This document shows positions 24,291 to 33,254 of a DNA stretch of 64,000 nucleotides, piece after piece. This DNA is from CAJXQU01 sp965223825 (GTDB lineage Bacteria > Pseudomonadota > Gammaproteobacteria > CAJXQU01), in contig OZ245018.1 in NCBI GenBank assembly GCA_965223825.1, positions 744,001 to 808,000 on the forward strand, given 5' to 3'. The translations under genes and the position numbers were made by a program. The notes under the pieces are model-generated. The model was not told the origin of the DNA and did no database searches. It saw only the letters and a list, made by a program, of their open reading frames with translations. Positions within the stretch are counted from its first letter, which is position 1. Each line of letters opens with the position of its first letter.

Positions 24291-25613
24291 TCAATACTGA
24301 AATGATGCCATAAGATCTGGCAACCATGATGTCAATTTAGGAAAAAGTAGGATCAGTGCGAGCGCAATAAGTTGGATCATAACAAAGGGAATTATCCCTC
24401 GATAAATATGTTGAATTTTGATCGAAGTTGGAGCCACTGCTTTCAGATAGAACAAAGAAAAGCCAAACGGTGGGGTTAAGAAGGAAGTTTGCAGGTTTAA
24501 CGCGATCAGGATCGCAAACCAGAGTTTATCGATACCCATGGCAAAAGCGATCGGTGCCAGGATCGGCACAATAATGAAGCAAATCTCAAGGAAGTCGAGA
24601 AAGAAGCCCAAGAAAAAGATCAGCAACATACTCAGTGCTAGGAATCCCCATTTTCCGCCCGGCAATTGTGTGAAGAGCGCTTCGACTAAATGATCACCAC
24701 CCATACCGCGAAAGACTAAACCAAATGTTGTCGCACCGATGAGAATCAGAAAAACCATGCTGGTGAGGCGCGTTGTGTGTTGCGATGCTTCTTTCAAGTT
24801 ACGTAATGTGAGTCGACGATGCAGGACCGCAAGTAGTAATGCACCTAAGCTACCGATCGCTGCTGATTCCGTGGGCGATGCAATCCCGAAGAAAATTGAA
24901 CCAAGTACGGCTAACATTAACAGCAAAGGTGGCAGCAGTGATGTCAGTACACGGCGAGGTAGATACTGATCGGAAGTCGTGTGTATTGCCGGGGCTTTTT
25001 CTGGTGTGCGCCAAGCGATGTAGCCGATGTATAAAATGAACAATCCGATCAATAAGGCACCAGGTATGATCGCGCCGACAAACAGCCGTCCAACCGGTAC
25101 GCCAATCACATCGGCGAGTAAGATTAAAATAATACTTGGGGGAATAATTTGCCCCAGTGTGCCAGATGCGGCGATTGTGCCGGTGGCGAGTTCCGGTGAA
25201 TAGTTGTGTTTGAGCATGGCAGGTAGGGCAATGACGCCCATTGTCACCACTGTCGCGCCCACGACACCGGTAGTGGCGGCGAGCAATGCGCCGACGAGGA
25301 CGACTGATAAAGCAAGACCACCACGGCATTTTCCGAACAGTTGTCCCATTGTTTCGAGGAGATCTTCGGCGAGGCCAGATTTTTCAAGAATGATCCCCAT
25401 GAAGATAAACAGCGGTACGGCAAGCAACGTAAAGTTGGTCATTACGCCCCAAATTCGTAACGGCAATAACATAAAAAAATCAAAGCCAAGAAAGATCGTG
25501 CCGAATAATGTTGCGATTGCACCAAGCGTAAAAGCCACAGGGTAACCGAGCATTAAGGCGAAAAGAGCGACCAAAAACATGACCAAGGCCCACATTTCGA
25601 TCGACATGATCAT
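24291..25613 (-). CDS. dctM: TRAP transporter large permease DctM
   Basis: 440 residues, nearly all hydrophobic, with 11-12 predicted membrane helices. It is the large membrane subunit of a tripartite ATP-independent periplasmic transporter for organic acids, driven by the sodium gradient. Family segments seen include VPLFIFMGIILEKSGLAEDL, ASGTLGQIIPPSIILILL (the motif of DctM) and GLVFRGMGGD. It overlaps dctQ by 4 bases. The substrate cannot be told because the solute-binding DctP gene is not in the window, neither beside the pair nor elsewhere. The pair lies between two copies of a DnaA-box element. Confidence 0.93.
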   Translation of the reverse strand: MIMSIEMWALVMFLVALFALMLGYPVAFTLGAIATLFGTIFLGFDFFMLLPLRIWGVMTNFTLLAVPLFIFMGIILEKSGLAEDLLETMGQLFGKCRGGLALSVVLVGALLAATTGVVGATVVTMGVIALPAMLKHNYSPELATGTIAASGTLGQIIPPSIILILLADVIGVPVGRLFVGAIIPGALLIGLFILYIGYIAWRTPEKAPAIHTTSDQYLPRRVLTSLLPPLLLMLAVLGSIFFGIASPTESAAIGSLGALLLAVLHRRLTLRNLKEASQHTTRLTSMVFLILIGATTFGLVFRGMGGDHLVEALFTQLPGGKWGFLALSMLLIFFLGFFLDFLEICFIIVPILAPIAFAMGIDKLWFAILIALNLQTSFLTPPFGFSLFYLKAVAPTSIKIQHIYRGIIPFVMIQLIALALILLFPKLTSWLPDLMASFQY

Positions 25614-26155
25614 GATTTAATTCCTTTTGATTGTTTGAGAAAAACAAGATTACTTAGAATGTCTGCAACTGCTTGGATGAGTAAAAGTGAAAATCCGAGA
25701 GGAATCACTGCTTTTAATAACCAGCGGTAGGGCAACCCGCCAGGATCGGGTGATGTTTCCTGAATGGCATAAGCATTCAGAATAAATGGCCAACTGCTGA
25801 TGATCACCATCAAACAAAATGGGATAAGAAAAAAGACAGCACCGAAAATATTGATGGCGGCGCGATGCTGATCATTAAAGCGCGAGTGACGATAAAACAC
25901 ATCAACACGAACATGCGCGTCATGTTTTTGTGTATACGCCGCACCGAGCAAGAAAATTAAGGAAAAAAGATGCCACTCCAGTTCTTGGAGTGCGACTGAG
26001 CCATTTTGGAATAGATAACGCATCGTGACGTCATATCCGATCAGAATAACCAGTATAAAAACCAAGTAGGCACATAACTGCCCGGTAAATTCACTAACGC
26101 GTACTATTTTCAAAAAGAGGTTTTTTTTCGGACTAGTCAAGGTTTTTATTTCCAA
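25610..26155 (-). CDS. dctQ: TRAP transporter small permease DctQ
   Basis: 181 residues with four predicted transmembrane helices. Family features are LCAYLVFILVILIGYDVTMR near the N-terminus, LQELEWHLFSLIFLLGAAYT (the conserved E-W-H segment in helix 2) and HDAHVRVDVFY. It partners DctM in the membrane. It is the first gene of the two-gene unit, and its ATG overlaps nothing upstream. The 400-nt gap beyond its start contains copy B of the DnaA element and an AT-rich segment. Confidence 0.9.
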   Translation of the reverse strand: MEIKTLTSPKKNLFLKIVRVSEFTGQLCAYLVFILVILIGYDVTMRYLFQNGSVALQELEWHLFSLIFLLGAAYTQKHDAHVRVDVFYRHSRFNDQHRAAINIFGAVFFLIPFCLMVIISSWPFILNAYAIQETSPDPGGLPYRWLLKAVIPLGFSLLLIQAVADILSNLVFLKQSKGIKS

Positions 26156-26178
26156 ATTAGATACAAAAAAAGATTGAC

Positions 26179-26392
26179 TTATTCACATTGAGATTTTTCA
26201 GAGCATTCGAATCAATCTTGCGAGATATTATTATAGTTATTATTTATAAAGTCTCTGTAAGTTGTTGTTATTTTTATAATAAATGGCTTTGATTGAAATT
26301 TAATCGATTTAAGAAGACTGTAACAATCATAAGGCTTCAGGCCCTTTGCTAGCCCCTTGTGCACAGAGTTATCCACAGATTTTGTGAATAAA
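26179..26392. repeat. DnaA-box/IHF intergenic element, copy B
   Basis: Direct copy of the element at 24000-24221. It has a DnaA box TTATTCACA at 26179-26187, an IHF-like site with one mismatch at 26258-26270, and a conserved block at 26301-26326 (22 of 26 bases identical to copy A). The three-box core is TTGTGCACA 26357-26365 (one mismatch), TTATCCACA 26369-26377 and inverted TGTGAATAA 26383-26391 (perfect). Nineteen bases around the central box are identical in both copies. Between the IHF-like site and 26320 the sequence is strongly AT-rich. The remainder of the gap 26156-26555 (26393-26555) shows nothing I can support. Confidence 0.75.
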
Positions 26393-26555
26393 AATCTTTC
26401 TCTCGTATGATCATGGAGTTAGCAGCGAAACGTGATGATCGTCACATAAAAGCGCTCATAAAGAAACTGTTTTTGCTTGAGTGTCAGCCGTGGAGGTGGA
26501 GAAAGACGTCGTGTCAGGATCGGCGTAGATCAAATCTAACCGAGTGCGTAAAAAC

Positions 26556-27344
26556 TTAACTCAAATAGTTGCTGAGCTTGATGTATTCATCGAGGGTGAT
26601 GGTTTCACTACGCGCTTGTGGGGAAAGCCCATTAGCGATCAGGTCTTCCTCTGTGGCGAGATCTTTGAGGACATTGCGAAGCGTTTTACGTCGTTGGCTA
26701 AAAGCTTGTTTAACCAGTTTCTCGAAGAAAGCATGATCGGAAACAACGGGTGCAGTTTTGTGCGGAATCAATCGAATCACGGATGACATCACTTTTGGTG
26801 GGGGATCAAATGCGTCCGGAGGGACATCGAACAGCAGCTCAGTCTGACAGTGATATTGCAGCATGACGGACAGTCGGCCGTAGGCTTTGGTATTTGCGAC
26901 AGCAGCCATGCGATCAGCCACTTCTTTTTGTAGCATGAAAACCATACTGCCGATCAGATCGATAGATTCGAGAAGATGAAAAATTAGCGGGGTAGAAATG
27001 TTATAAGGTAAATTTCCTACAACCTTTAAGGGCTTACTCACTGCCGGTTGCGGTATGAGCAGATCGCTAAAGTCCATTTGTAGCACGTCGATTTCATGTA
27101 CGTGCAGGTGTTGCGGGTCGTGATCGTCGCGTAAGCGTTTTGCCAGGTCGCGATCAAGCTCGATCACATGAAGTTGATCAAGACGTTCAAGTAATGGTCG
27201 GGTTAAAACGCCGGTGCCGGGACCAATTTCAACAACGTGATCGGCAGTATTGGGTTGGATTGCAGAGACAATCCGCTGAATGATGTGATCATCGATGAGA
27301 AAATGTTGCCCAAAACGTTTACGTGGACGATGTTCTGCTGCCAT
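26556..27344 (-). CDS. rsmA: 16S rRNA dimethyladenosine transferase RsmA (KsgA)
   Basis: 262-residue SAM-dependent enzyme that dimethylates two adjacent adenosines near the 3' end of 16S rRNA during 30S maturation. Motifs: FGQHFL at the start, EIGPGTGVLT (SAM loop), ELDRDLA, the catalytic motif NLPYNIS, and the C-terminal domain with AFSQRRKTLRNVL. It begins 3 nt after pdxA, giving the usual order lptD-surA-pdxA-rsmA. No apaG/apaH follow here, unlike E. coli. Confidence 0.96.
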   Translation of the reverse strand: MAAEHRPRKRFGQHFLIDDHIIQRIVSAIQPNTADHVVEIGPGTGVLTRPLLERLDQLHVIELDRDLAKRLRDDHDPQHLHVHEIDVLQMDFSDLLIPQPAVSKPLKVVGNLPYNISTPLIFHLLESIDLIGSMVFMLQKEVADRMAAVANTKAYGRLSVMLQYHCQTELLFDVPPDAFDPPPKVMSSVIRLIPHKTAPVVSDHAFFEKLVKQAFSQRRKTLRNVLKDLATEEDLIANGLSPQARSETITLDEYIKLSNYLS

Positions 27345-27347
27345 GAT

Positions 27348-28346
27348 CTAGGCCGCCTGTGTTTGATTAGCGCTAGCCATTTGAATCGCCATATGGATGG
27401 CTGTGACCAGACTGCCTTCGTCGATCTTACCGTGTTCGGCAAGGTCCAACGCGGTGCCATGATCGACCGATGTTCGAATGATCGGCAGGCCGAGGGTGAT
27501 ATTTACCGCATCGCCGAAGCCTTGGTGTTTTAAAACGGGTAAGCCCTGATCGTGATACATCGCGAGTACCGCATCTGTTTGTGCGAGTTGTGCCGGTGTA
27601 AAGGCGGTATCTGCAGGCAAAGGACCGCGAACTTGAATGCCATCTGCCTTGAGTTTTTCGAGTGCGGGAATAATCGTGGTTATTTCTTCCATTCCCAAGT
27701 GTCCATCTTCTCCCGCGTGGGGATTTAACCCACATACTGCGATGCGTGGTGCGGCGAGCCCGAAGTGTTGTTTTAAATCATGATCAAGAATGCGAGTGAC
27801 GGTGGTGATCAAAGTTTGCGTGATCATCGAAGGGATGGCTGAAAGTGGCGCATGGGTGGTGACAAGAGCGACGCGTAGGTTAGTGCTCGCCAACATCATC
27901 ACAGGATGTTGGCCACCGGTACGTTCAGCAAGGTATTCTGTGTGGCCGGTGAAGGATAATCCTGCGTCGTTAATGACCCCTTTATGTAGCGGTGCCGTGA
28001 CCATGGCGTCGAACTCACCGTTTTGACAGCCATCGCTCGCGCGATTGAGCATGTCGATTACATGCATGGCGTTTTCTACGTTAAGTTCTCCAGCCGTAAC
28101 GGGCGTATTCACTGGAACCGGAAGAATACAAAGTGAGCCTGCTTGGTGCGGTGTACGCAGGTTTGGTTCGAATTGATGGATAGTTAAGTTTAAGCCACGC
28201 TGGGTAGCACGATCAGCAATGAGATCCGGATCGCCCAACACGACAATGTGTGCGGGGAAATCGATTTGCGCAATCAGCGCACAAAGATCAGGGCCGATAC
28301 CCGCTGGCTCACCGGCGGTGATTGCGATTCGTTTTAACGATGTCAT
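27348..28346 (-). CDS. pdxA: 4-hydroxythreonine-4-phosphate dehydrogenase PdxA
   Basis: 332-residue NAD-dependent metalloenzyme of the DXP-dependent pyridoxal phosphate pathway. Features: ITAGEPAGIGPDL at the N-terminus, TAPLHKGVINDAG, the substrate motif SFTGHTEYLAERTGG, metal-binding His segments (VTTHAPL, YHDQGLPVLKH) and INPHAGE-like LNPHAGEDGHLG. It lies 20 nt after surA and 3 nt before rsmA in one transcription unit. Its pathway shares DXP with the dxs product encoded at 49689-51602. Confidence 0.95.
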   Translation of the reverse strand: MTSLKRIAITAGEPAGIGPDLCALIAQIDFPAHIVVLGDPDLIADRATQRGLNLTIHQFEPNLRTPHQAGSLCILPVPVNTPVTAGELNVENAMHVIDMLNRASDGCQNGEFDAMVTAPLHKGVINDAGLSFTGHTEYLAERTGGQHPVMMLASTNLRVALVTTHAPLSAIPSMITQTLITTVTRILDHDLKQHFGLAAPRIAVCGLNPHAGEDGHLGMEEITTIIPALEKLKADGIQVRGPLPADTAFTPAQLAQTDAVLAMYHDQGLPVLKHQGFGDAVNITLGLPIIRTSVDHGTALDLAEHGKIDEGSLVTAIHMAIQMASANQTQAA

Positions 28347-28366
28347 GCTGGGTAATTATAGACGGG

Positions 28367-29662
28367 CTAAAGTCGGTATTCGACGTAAGCTTCATCGCGC
28401 AGACGGATCATCCAACTTTGAAATTCTTCTTCCGTTTTACGTTTTTTTACGGCTGCACGTGCAGCAGCGCGTGACAGTTCTTCCGTGCCGTCATAATCAC
28501 GATGGCCAAGCACTTGGATAATGTGCCAGCCGAATTGCGATTTAAACGGATCACTAATTTCACCGTCTTTAAGTTCATTCATGACTTCTTCAAAGTCTGG
28601 CACTGTATCGCCGGGGCTCACCCAGCCGAGATCACCCCCTTTGACAGCGGAACCATTATCGTCGGAATGTGATCGCGCTAATTCGCCGAAGTCGTCGCCA
28701 CTTTCAAGGCGAAGTTTAATTTGCTCTAAACGGCGTTCTGCATCTTGGTCGGTGATCAACTCATTCGGTGTGATCAGGATATGTCGCGCATGCGTCTGAT
28801 GGACAATATGCAGATCATTGTTACGAACATCTTCCAGTTTAATGATGTGAAAACCGCTGTTGTTTTGCAAAAGTTCGACATCACCTTTACTCATAGTTGC
28901 AACGGTACTTTGGAATAATGACGGAATATTTTTACCCGTCATCCAACCGAGGTCACCACCGTTACTTGCATTACCTGCATCGGAGATTGTTTCCGCAAGG
29001 CGCGCAAAATTGTCGCCGGAATTGATCTGTTCGATAATTTTATTTGCGCGTTCTTTGGCGGCGTCAATTTGGTCTTCAGAGGCATCTTCGCCGGTGGCGA
29101 TCAAAATATGACGAATCCGGAATTCTTCATCGCCACCGCCTTGTTGTGTTTGGTTCGCAAGGTAGTTATCGACCTCGCGATCAGAAACAAAGATCTTATT
29201 GTCGATTTGCGTTTGGCGTACCCGTGAAAGGGTGATCTCTTGACGAATATCTTCGCGGAATTGGTCAAAATTGATGTTCTCGCTTTCGAGTGTATTACGA
29301 AAGCTATCGAGGGTGAGGCCGTTGTCTTCAGCAATTTTTGAGATTGCACGGTTGAGGATATTGTCATCAACAGTGATACCGAATTGGTTGGCGATATTGA
29401 GTTGTATCTTCATCATCACGAGTCGTTCGAGCACTTCATTCTCTAGCTGATTGCGCGGCGGCAGATCAGCACCACGTTGCGCCGCCTCCTGCCGGACACG
29501 ATCGATATTGCGTTCCAGCTCACTGGCCATGACCACCTCGTCGTTAACGACAGCAACGATCCGGTCTAAGGTTTCTGCTTGTACGGCAGTGTGGCTGCTA
29601 GCGAGTAGTAAAAAAATCTGACTTACGCGCAGCAGTCTAGGGAAATTATATAAATACTTCAT
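28367..29662 (-). CDS. surA: Periplasmic chaperone/peptidyl-prolyl isomerase SurA
   Basis: 431 residues. A signal peptide is cleaved after TAVQA. The N-terminal chaperone domain (LDRIVAVVNDEVVMASELER) is followed by two parvulin domains (EFRIRHILIATGED about 170-275, and THARHILITPNELIT about 280-385) and a C-terminal helix. It escorts outer-membrane proteins such as LptD, its upstream neighbour, to the BAM complex. Length and layout match the family. Confidence 0.96.
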   Translation of the reverse strand: MKYLYNFPRLLRVSQIFLLLASSHTAVQAETLDRIVAVVNDEVVMASELERNIDRVRQEAAQRGADLPPRNQLENEVLERLVMMKIQLNIANQFGITVDDNILNRAISKIAEDNGLTLDSFRNTLESENINFDQFREDIRQEITLSRVRQTQIDNKIFVSDREVDNYLANQTQQGGGDEEFRIRHILIATGEDASEDQIDAAKERANKIIEQINSGDNFARLAETISDAGNASNGGDLGWMTGKNIPSLFQSTVATMSKGDVELLQNNSGFHIIKLEDVRNNDLHIVHQTHARHILITPNELITDQDAERRLEQIKLRLESGDDFGELARSHSDDNGSAVKGGDLGWVSPGDTVPDFEEVMNELKDGEISDPFKSQFGWHIIQVLGHRDYDGTEELSRAAARAAVKKRKTEEEFQSWMIRLRDEAYVEYRL

Positions 29663-29685
29663 GGTGTTATGTTACCTGAATAAAA

Positions 29686-32004
29686 TCAGAATTCGTCTTG
29701 GTAGCCAGGGATATTACGTTCTAGGAATTCACCTGCACCGCGGCCAAATCCGGCAAGTCCTTTGAGTTCAAACTGGAAGAAAATCGCATCATCGTATTCG
29801 CCTTCCGTATTTCTCAGGAAGTGACGTGCAACGACGCGTGTTGCCCAACAGCAGCTGTTGTATTCAAAACCAAACAAGCCTTCGATAGTACGATCATTCT
29901 GGAGTGAATAGTTCCAGCGACCAACGGTACTCCAGCGTTTTGTCAGCGGCCAACGGAAAGAGACGTCAGTTTGTTCTATATCGGAGATCGATTTGCGCAT
30001 CCGATAAGCGACGTTGAAGACGGCATTCTCTTTCGGTTGGTAGCGAATGTTAATTGAAGATTTCTCCGTAGCCTTATCTTCAGGGTTCCATTGAATGTCA
30101 TACATAGCACGTAGATGATCAGTGATTTGACTGGAAATCTGTGCAACGTAAGAAGAGGCATTGTTTGATTCAACAAGACGGCCCGGAAGAGTGACCTTTC
30201 TATCTTCAAAGTAACGGATTTGACCCACACTCGCGGCGATTCGTTCCCGTCCGGTGTGCCGTTCGATCAGGCGTGTGGTCAATGCGAGGGTCACTTGATT
30301 CGCATCACCGACCCGGTCGGCAGCATTGAACCGATTATCCTGAAACAGTTGTGCAAATGAGGTATCAAACTGACCTGTGTCGAAAACAGGAATATCAGAT
30401 TGATCAGAGTACGGAACATAAAGATAAAAAATGCGTGGTTCTAGGGTATGGAGGTACGTTTCTCCGCCGAGATCGAGATTTCGTTCAAAAAACAGACCCG
30501 AGTCTAAGCTGGCGATAGGCAGCGTGCGTGATGGATTGTTGTTAGTGGTGGTCGCATCACCATCAATGAAATACTGAGTATGTCGCAGTTTTAAACTTGG
30601 CGTCAGGAACGCGCCGGCCGTTCGCATCGGGTAATTTATGCTACCGAGTATATCTGTACGATTACCGTTAACGCGCTCTGAGTGATCAAAATAAACCGTC
30701 TCAGCTCGTAGTGAGTAATTAAGTGTGCGGTTACGTTCCCTGAACAGTGTTTGGAAGAGAAACTGCGGTAAAATCGCGTAGGGGACTTGTCTCGGTAAGA
30801 GTGTTTCATCGACAGACTGATAACTCTGAACCCGGCCTAATACACGCCACCATTCACCTTGGTAGGAGATATCCGCACGCCGATCAAGAATCCGTTGACT
30901 GGTGACATCCAAGCTGGAGCTGAGATCTTCAAAGTATTGCTTATCCGATGCTTGGTTGTAATTGATGTAGAGTCGACCACGCACATTTGCAAATCGTTGT
31001 GTGAGTTTTGTGGAAAAGAGGTAGCGATTCGTGCCTTCTAAATTATCAGAAGGGAGCATCTCGAATTCAACGGTGCCCAATCCACCTTCACGTAAATAAC
31101 GAAACTCTGAGCCGAGCATGACGCCACGATCACTTAATACACGAGGGGTAAAGGTCGCATCCATATTGGGGGAAATATTCCAGTAATAAGGAATACGGAA
31201 ATCAAGGCCTGAGTCGTTCGTGCTGCCTAAGGTTGGTGCCAGGAAACCACTCATGCGTTCATCGGTGAGTGGGAATGAAAGATACGGGAAGTAAAAAACC
31301 GGGATGTCTTTTACCTTCAGAATCGCATGAATCGCTCGGCCCCAATTCGCATTATGGTCAAGTTTCAGATCTTTCGCTTTGAATCGCCATGGGGTTTTTT
31401 CACCCGGTCCACCCGGGCAAGTGGTGTAATCGACATCAGTTAGGTACGTCACATTCTCATTTGCTTGGTCGACGACTTTCTCTGCGTTGCCGTGTCCGCG
31501 CCGGTCAAGTAATCGGTAGTAACCTTGATCAAAATTAGACACATTTTCTGCACGATCAATGTTGGCATGTTCACCTTGCCAGAAGAGTCCTTCAGTCCAA
31601 AAATTAACTTCGCCGGTGGCATCCATATTACTGAGCGACTCGTCGTAAACCACTTGTTCTGCGTACAGCGTGTTTGCGTTGTGACGAGCGCGGACTCGCC
31701 CCGAGAGTGTGGTGGTGCCATCTTGGCTGACGGCCATATCATTCGCTTCGACGGCAGATTCATCCAACGCAAGATCCGGTGCGTAATCAGGTAAGTAGAT
31801 GTCGCTATCTTGATCCGTGCAAAGTCCCCACATGGCGTCTTTACTGATCGGCTCAGCCGCATTCGCAAACGGAGAATAGCCCGCGCCGAGACTCAGGCTA
31901 AATGCCAGAAGTGTCAGATGAAAGCGGAATGGGACAGAATTGTGATTGTTTAATTTCTCTGTTTGCACAGGATCGGAGCCGTCGATGAGAATTTGGGGTA
32001 ACAT
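29686..32004 (-). CDS. lptD: LPS-assembly outer-membrane protein LptD
   Basis: 772-residue outer-membrane beta-barrel that inserts lipopolysaccharide with LptE. After the signal peptide (end near ANAAEP) comes the N-terminal OstA jellyroll (GRVRARHNANTLYAEQVVYD), then the barrel. Four cysteines match the disulfide pattern of E. coli LptD: one just after the signal (GLCTDQ), one at the end of the N-domain (TTCPGG), and the adjacent pair in NSCCWATR. The last residue is Phe, as for BAM substrates. It heads the lptD-surA-pdxA-rsmA operon and is divergent from an RND efflux pair, with only 50 nt between the starts. Confidence 0.95.
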   Translation of the reverse strand: MLPQILIDGSDPVQTEKLNNHNSVPFRFHLTLLAFSLSLGAGYSPFANAAEPISKDAMWGLCTDQDSDIYLPDYAPDLALDESAVEANDMAVSQDGTTTLSGRVRARHNANTLYAEQVVYDESLSNMDATGEVNFWTEGLFWQGEHANIDRAENVSNFDQGYYRLLDRRGHGNAEKVVDQANENVTYLTDVDYTTCPGGPGEKTPWRFKAKDLKLDHNANWGRAIHAILKVKDIPVFYFPYLSFPLTDERMSGFLAPTLGSTNDSGLDFRIPYYWNISPNMDATFTPRVLSDRGVMLGSEFRYLREGGLGTVEFEMLPSDNLEGTNRYLFSTKLTQRFANVRGRLYINYNQASDKQYFEDLSSSLDVTSQRILDRRADISYQGEWWRVLGRVQSYQSVDETLLPRQVPYAILPQFLFQTLFRERNRTLNYSLRAETVYFDHSERVNGNRTDILGSINYPMRTAGAFLTPSLKLRHTQYFIDGDATTTNNNPSRTLPIASLDSGLFFERNLDLGGETYLHTLEPRIFYLYVPYSDQSDIPVFDTGQFDTSFAQLFQDNRFNAADRVGDANQVTLALTTRLIERHTGRERIAASVGQIRYFEDRKVTLPGRLVESNNASSYVAQISSQITDHLRAMYDIQWNPEDKATEKSSINIRYQPKENAVFNVAYRMRKSISDIEQTDVSFRWPLTKRWSTVGRWNYSLQNDRTIEGLFGFEYNSCCWATRVVARHFLRNTEGEYDDAIFFQFELKGLAGFGRGAGEFLERNIPGYQDEF

Positions 32005-32054
32005 TCTACCCTTACACCCTCCGTATGATAAAGCCCTGAGGAAGGCTATCCGTC

Positions 32055-33254
32055 ATGTCATTAGTGAAAAATCTTTTCTCGTTCCTGATTCTCCTCATCA
32101 CAATCGCCATAATCGCCGGGATTCTAATCTTTCTTGAGAAGACGAAACCGGCGCCCGTTAGCGAAATACCCAACCTGCCAGCCACTCGCGTGATAACAAC
32201 GAAGGTTACGCGCGGGGATATTCAAACTACACACCGCATCACCGGACGTTTATTGCCATCTCGGCGAGCAGAATTGCATTTTGAACTAGCCGGTTTGATC
32301 ACGCAGCGCCCGGTTGAAGCGGGTCAGTATGTTCAAGCCAATAGCGTGTTGCTCGCGATCGCAGCGGAAGATGTTCAAAATCGAGTGGCTGAAGCGCGCT
32401 TAATGATAGAGCAAGAGCAGCAAGCGGCGGATCGTGATCAGGAGTTACTCAAACTCGTGCGTCAACAACGACAATTACTCGATCGCGAATTAGGTCGGCA
32501 AACATCGCTGAGTGAGCGCGCGTTATTGCCGCAATCTAAAATGGATGAAACTCGCCGGGGCCTGATCAGCGCACGGATCGAAGAATCAAAACTGAAACAC
32601 AGCGTGCAAACTGCACAAACACGTTTGAACTCACTTACATTAGACTTGGAACGTCAAGAACGTGATCTCGACCGTACACAATTAGTCGCACCGTTTGCTG
32701 CAACCATTAATAGTATTTCAGTTGAAGTCGGGGAATACGTCACACCGGGTCAGATCGTGATCGAAATGGTGGATGTTAAAAATCTCGATTTGCAACTGGA
32801 TGTAGCGGGGAAAGTGGCGGCGGCACTCAAACTTGGGCAACAGGTCTCGGTGACGATCAGTGATGTAAAAGAAAAGCGAATGGGCGAATTGATCGCGTTG
32901 CAAGTGGATCCTGATCCGCAAACACACACGCACACGATCCGTATTCGTCTCTCGGGAGACGGCTTATTCGCCGGACAACTCGCGCACGTCACGCTGGGTG
33001 AAGCGCTAATAAAAGATGCGATCTTGGTGCCGGTCAGTGCGGTTTTACAAGAGAATAATTTTGCATATGTATTTGTTGTGAAGGATAGTGTTGTGTCTCG
33101 TGTCGCCATTACTGTTCGTGGTCGTGAAGCGGATCAATTTATGATTGAAGGCGTTTCCGCAGGTGAATTGATTGTCAGCCAGGACATCGCTGCATTGATT
33201 GATGGTCAAACGGTCGATGTGATCAATACTCTGGATAGTCGTAAGCAACCATGA
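32055..33254 (+). CDS. RND efflux periplasmic adaptor (membrane fusion protein)
   Basis: 399 residues: an N-terminal membrane helix (LILLITIAIIAGILIF), a split lipoyl/barrel-sandwich domain (ELAGLITQRPVEAGQYVQAN and LVAPFAATINSISVEVGEYV), a long alpha-helical hairpin with coiled-coil Gln/Arg/Leu repeats (about 100-210), and a beta-barrel domain. No lipobox is seen, so it is anchored by the helix. It overlaps the pump gene by 4 bases. No outer-membrane TolC-type gene is in the window. The exported substrate is unknown. Confidence 0.9.
   Translation: MSLVKNLFSFLILLITIAIIAGILIFLEKTKPAPVSEIPNLPATRVITTKVTRGDIQTTHRITGRLLPSRRAELHFELAGLITQRPVEAGQYVQANSVLLAIAAEDVQNRVAEARLMIEQEQQAADRDQELLKLVRQQRQLLDRELGRQTSLSERALLPQSKMDETRRGLISARIEESKLKHSVQTAQTRLNSLTLDLERQERDLDRTQLVAPFAATINSISVEVGEYVTPGQIVIEMVDVKNLDLQLDVAGKVAAALKLGQQVSVTISDVKEKRMGELIALQVDPDPQTHTHTIRIRLSGDGLFAGQLAHVTLGEALIKDAILVPVSAVLQENNFAYVFVVKDSVVSRVAITVRGREADQFMIEGVSAGELIVSQDIAALIDGQTVDVINTLDSRKQP

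Noticed and set aside
24000..26392. Chromosomal replication origin at the DnaA boxes
   Set aside because: No dnaA, dnaN, rpmH, mnmG or parAB nearby, and gene directions converge on the region instead of diverging. Kept as DARS/datA-like hypothesis.
24000..26392. Composite transposon carrying dctMQ
   Set aside because: The flanking repeats have no coding capacity, no terminal inverted repeats and no short target duplication.
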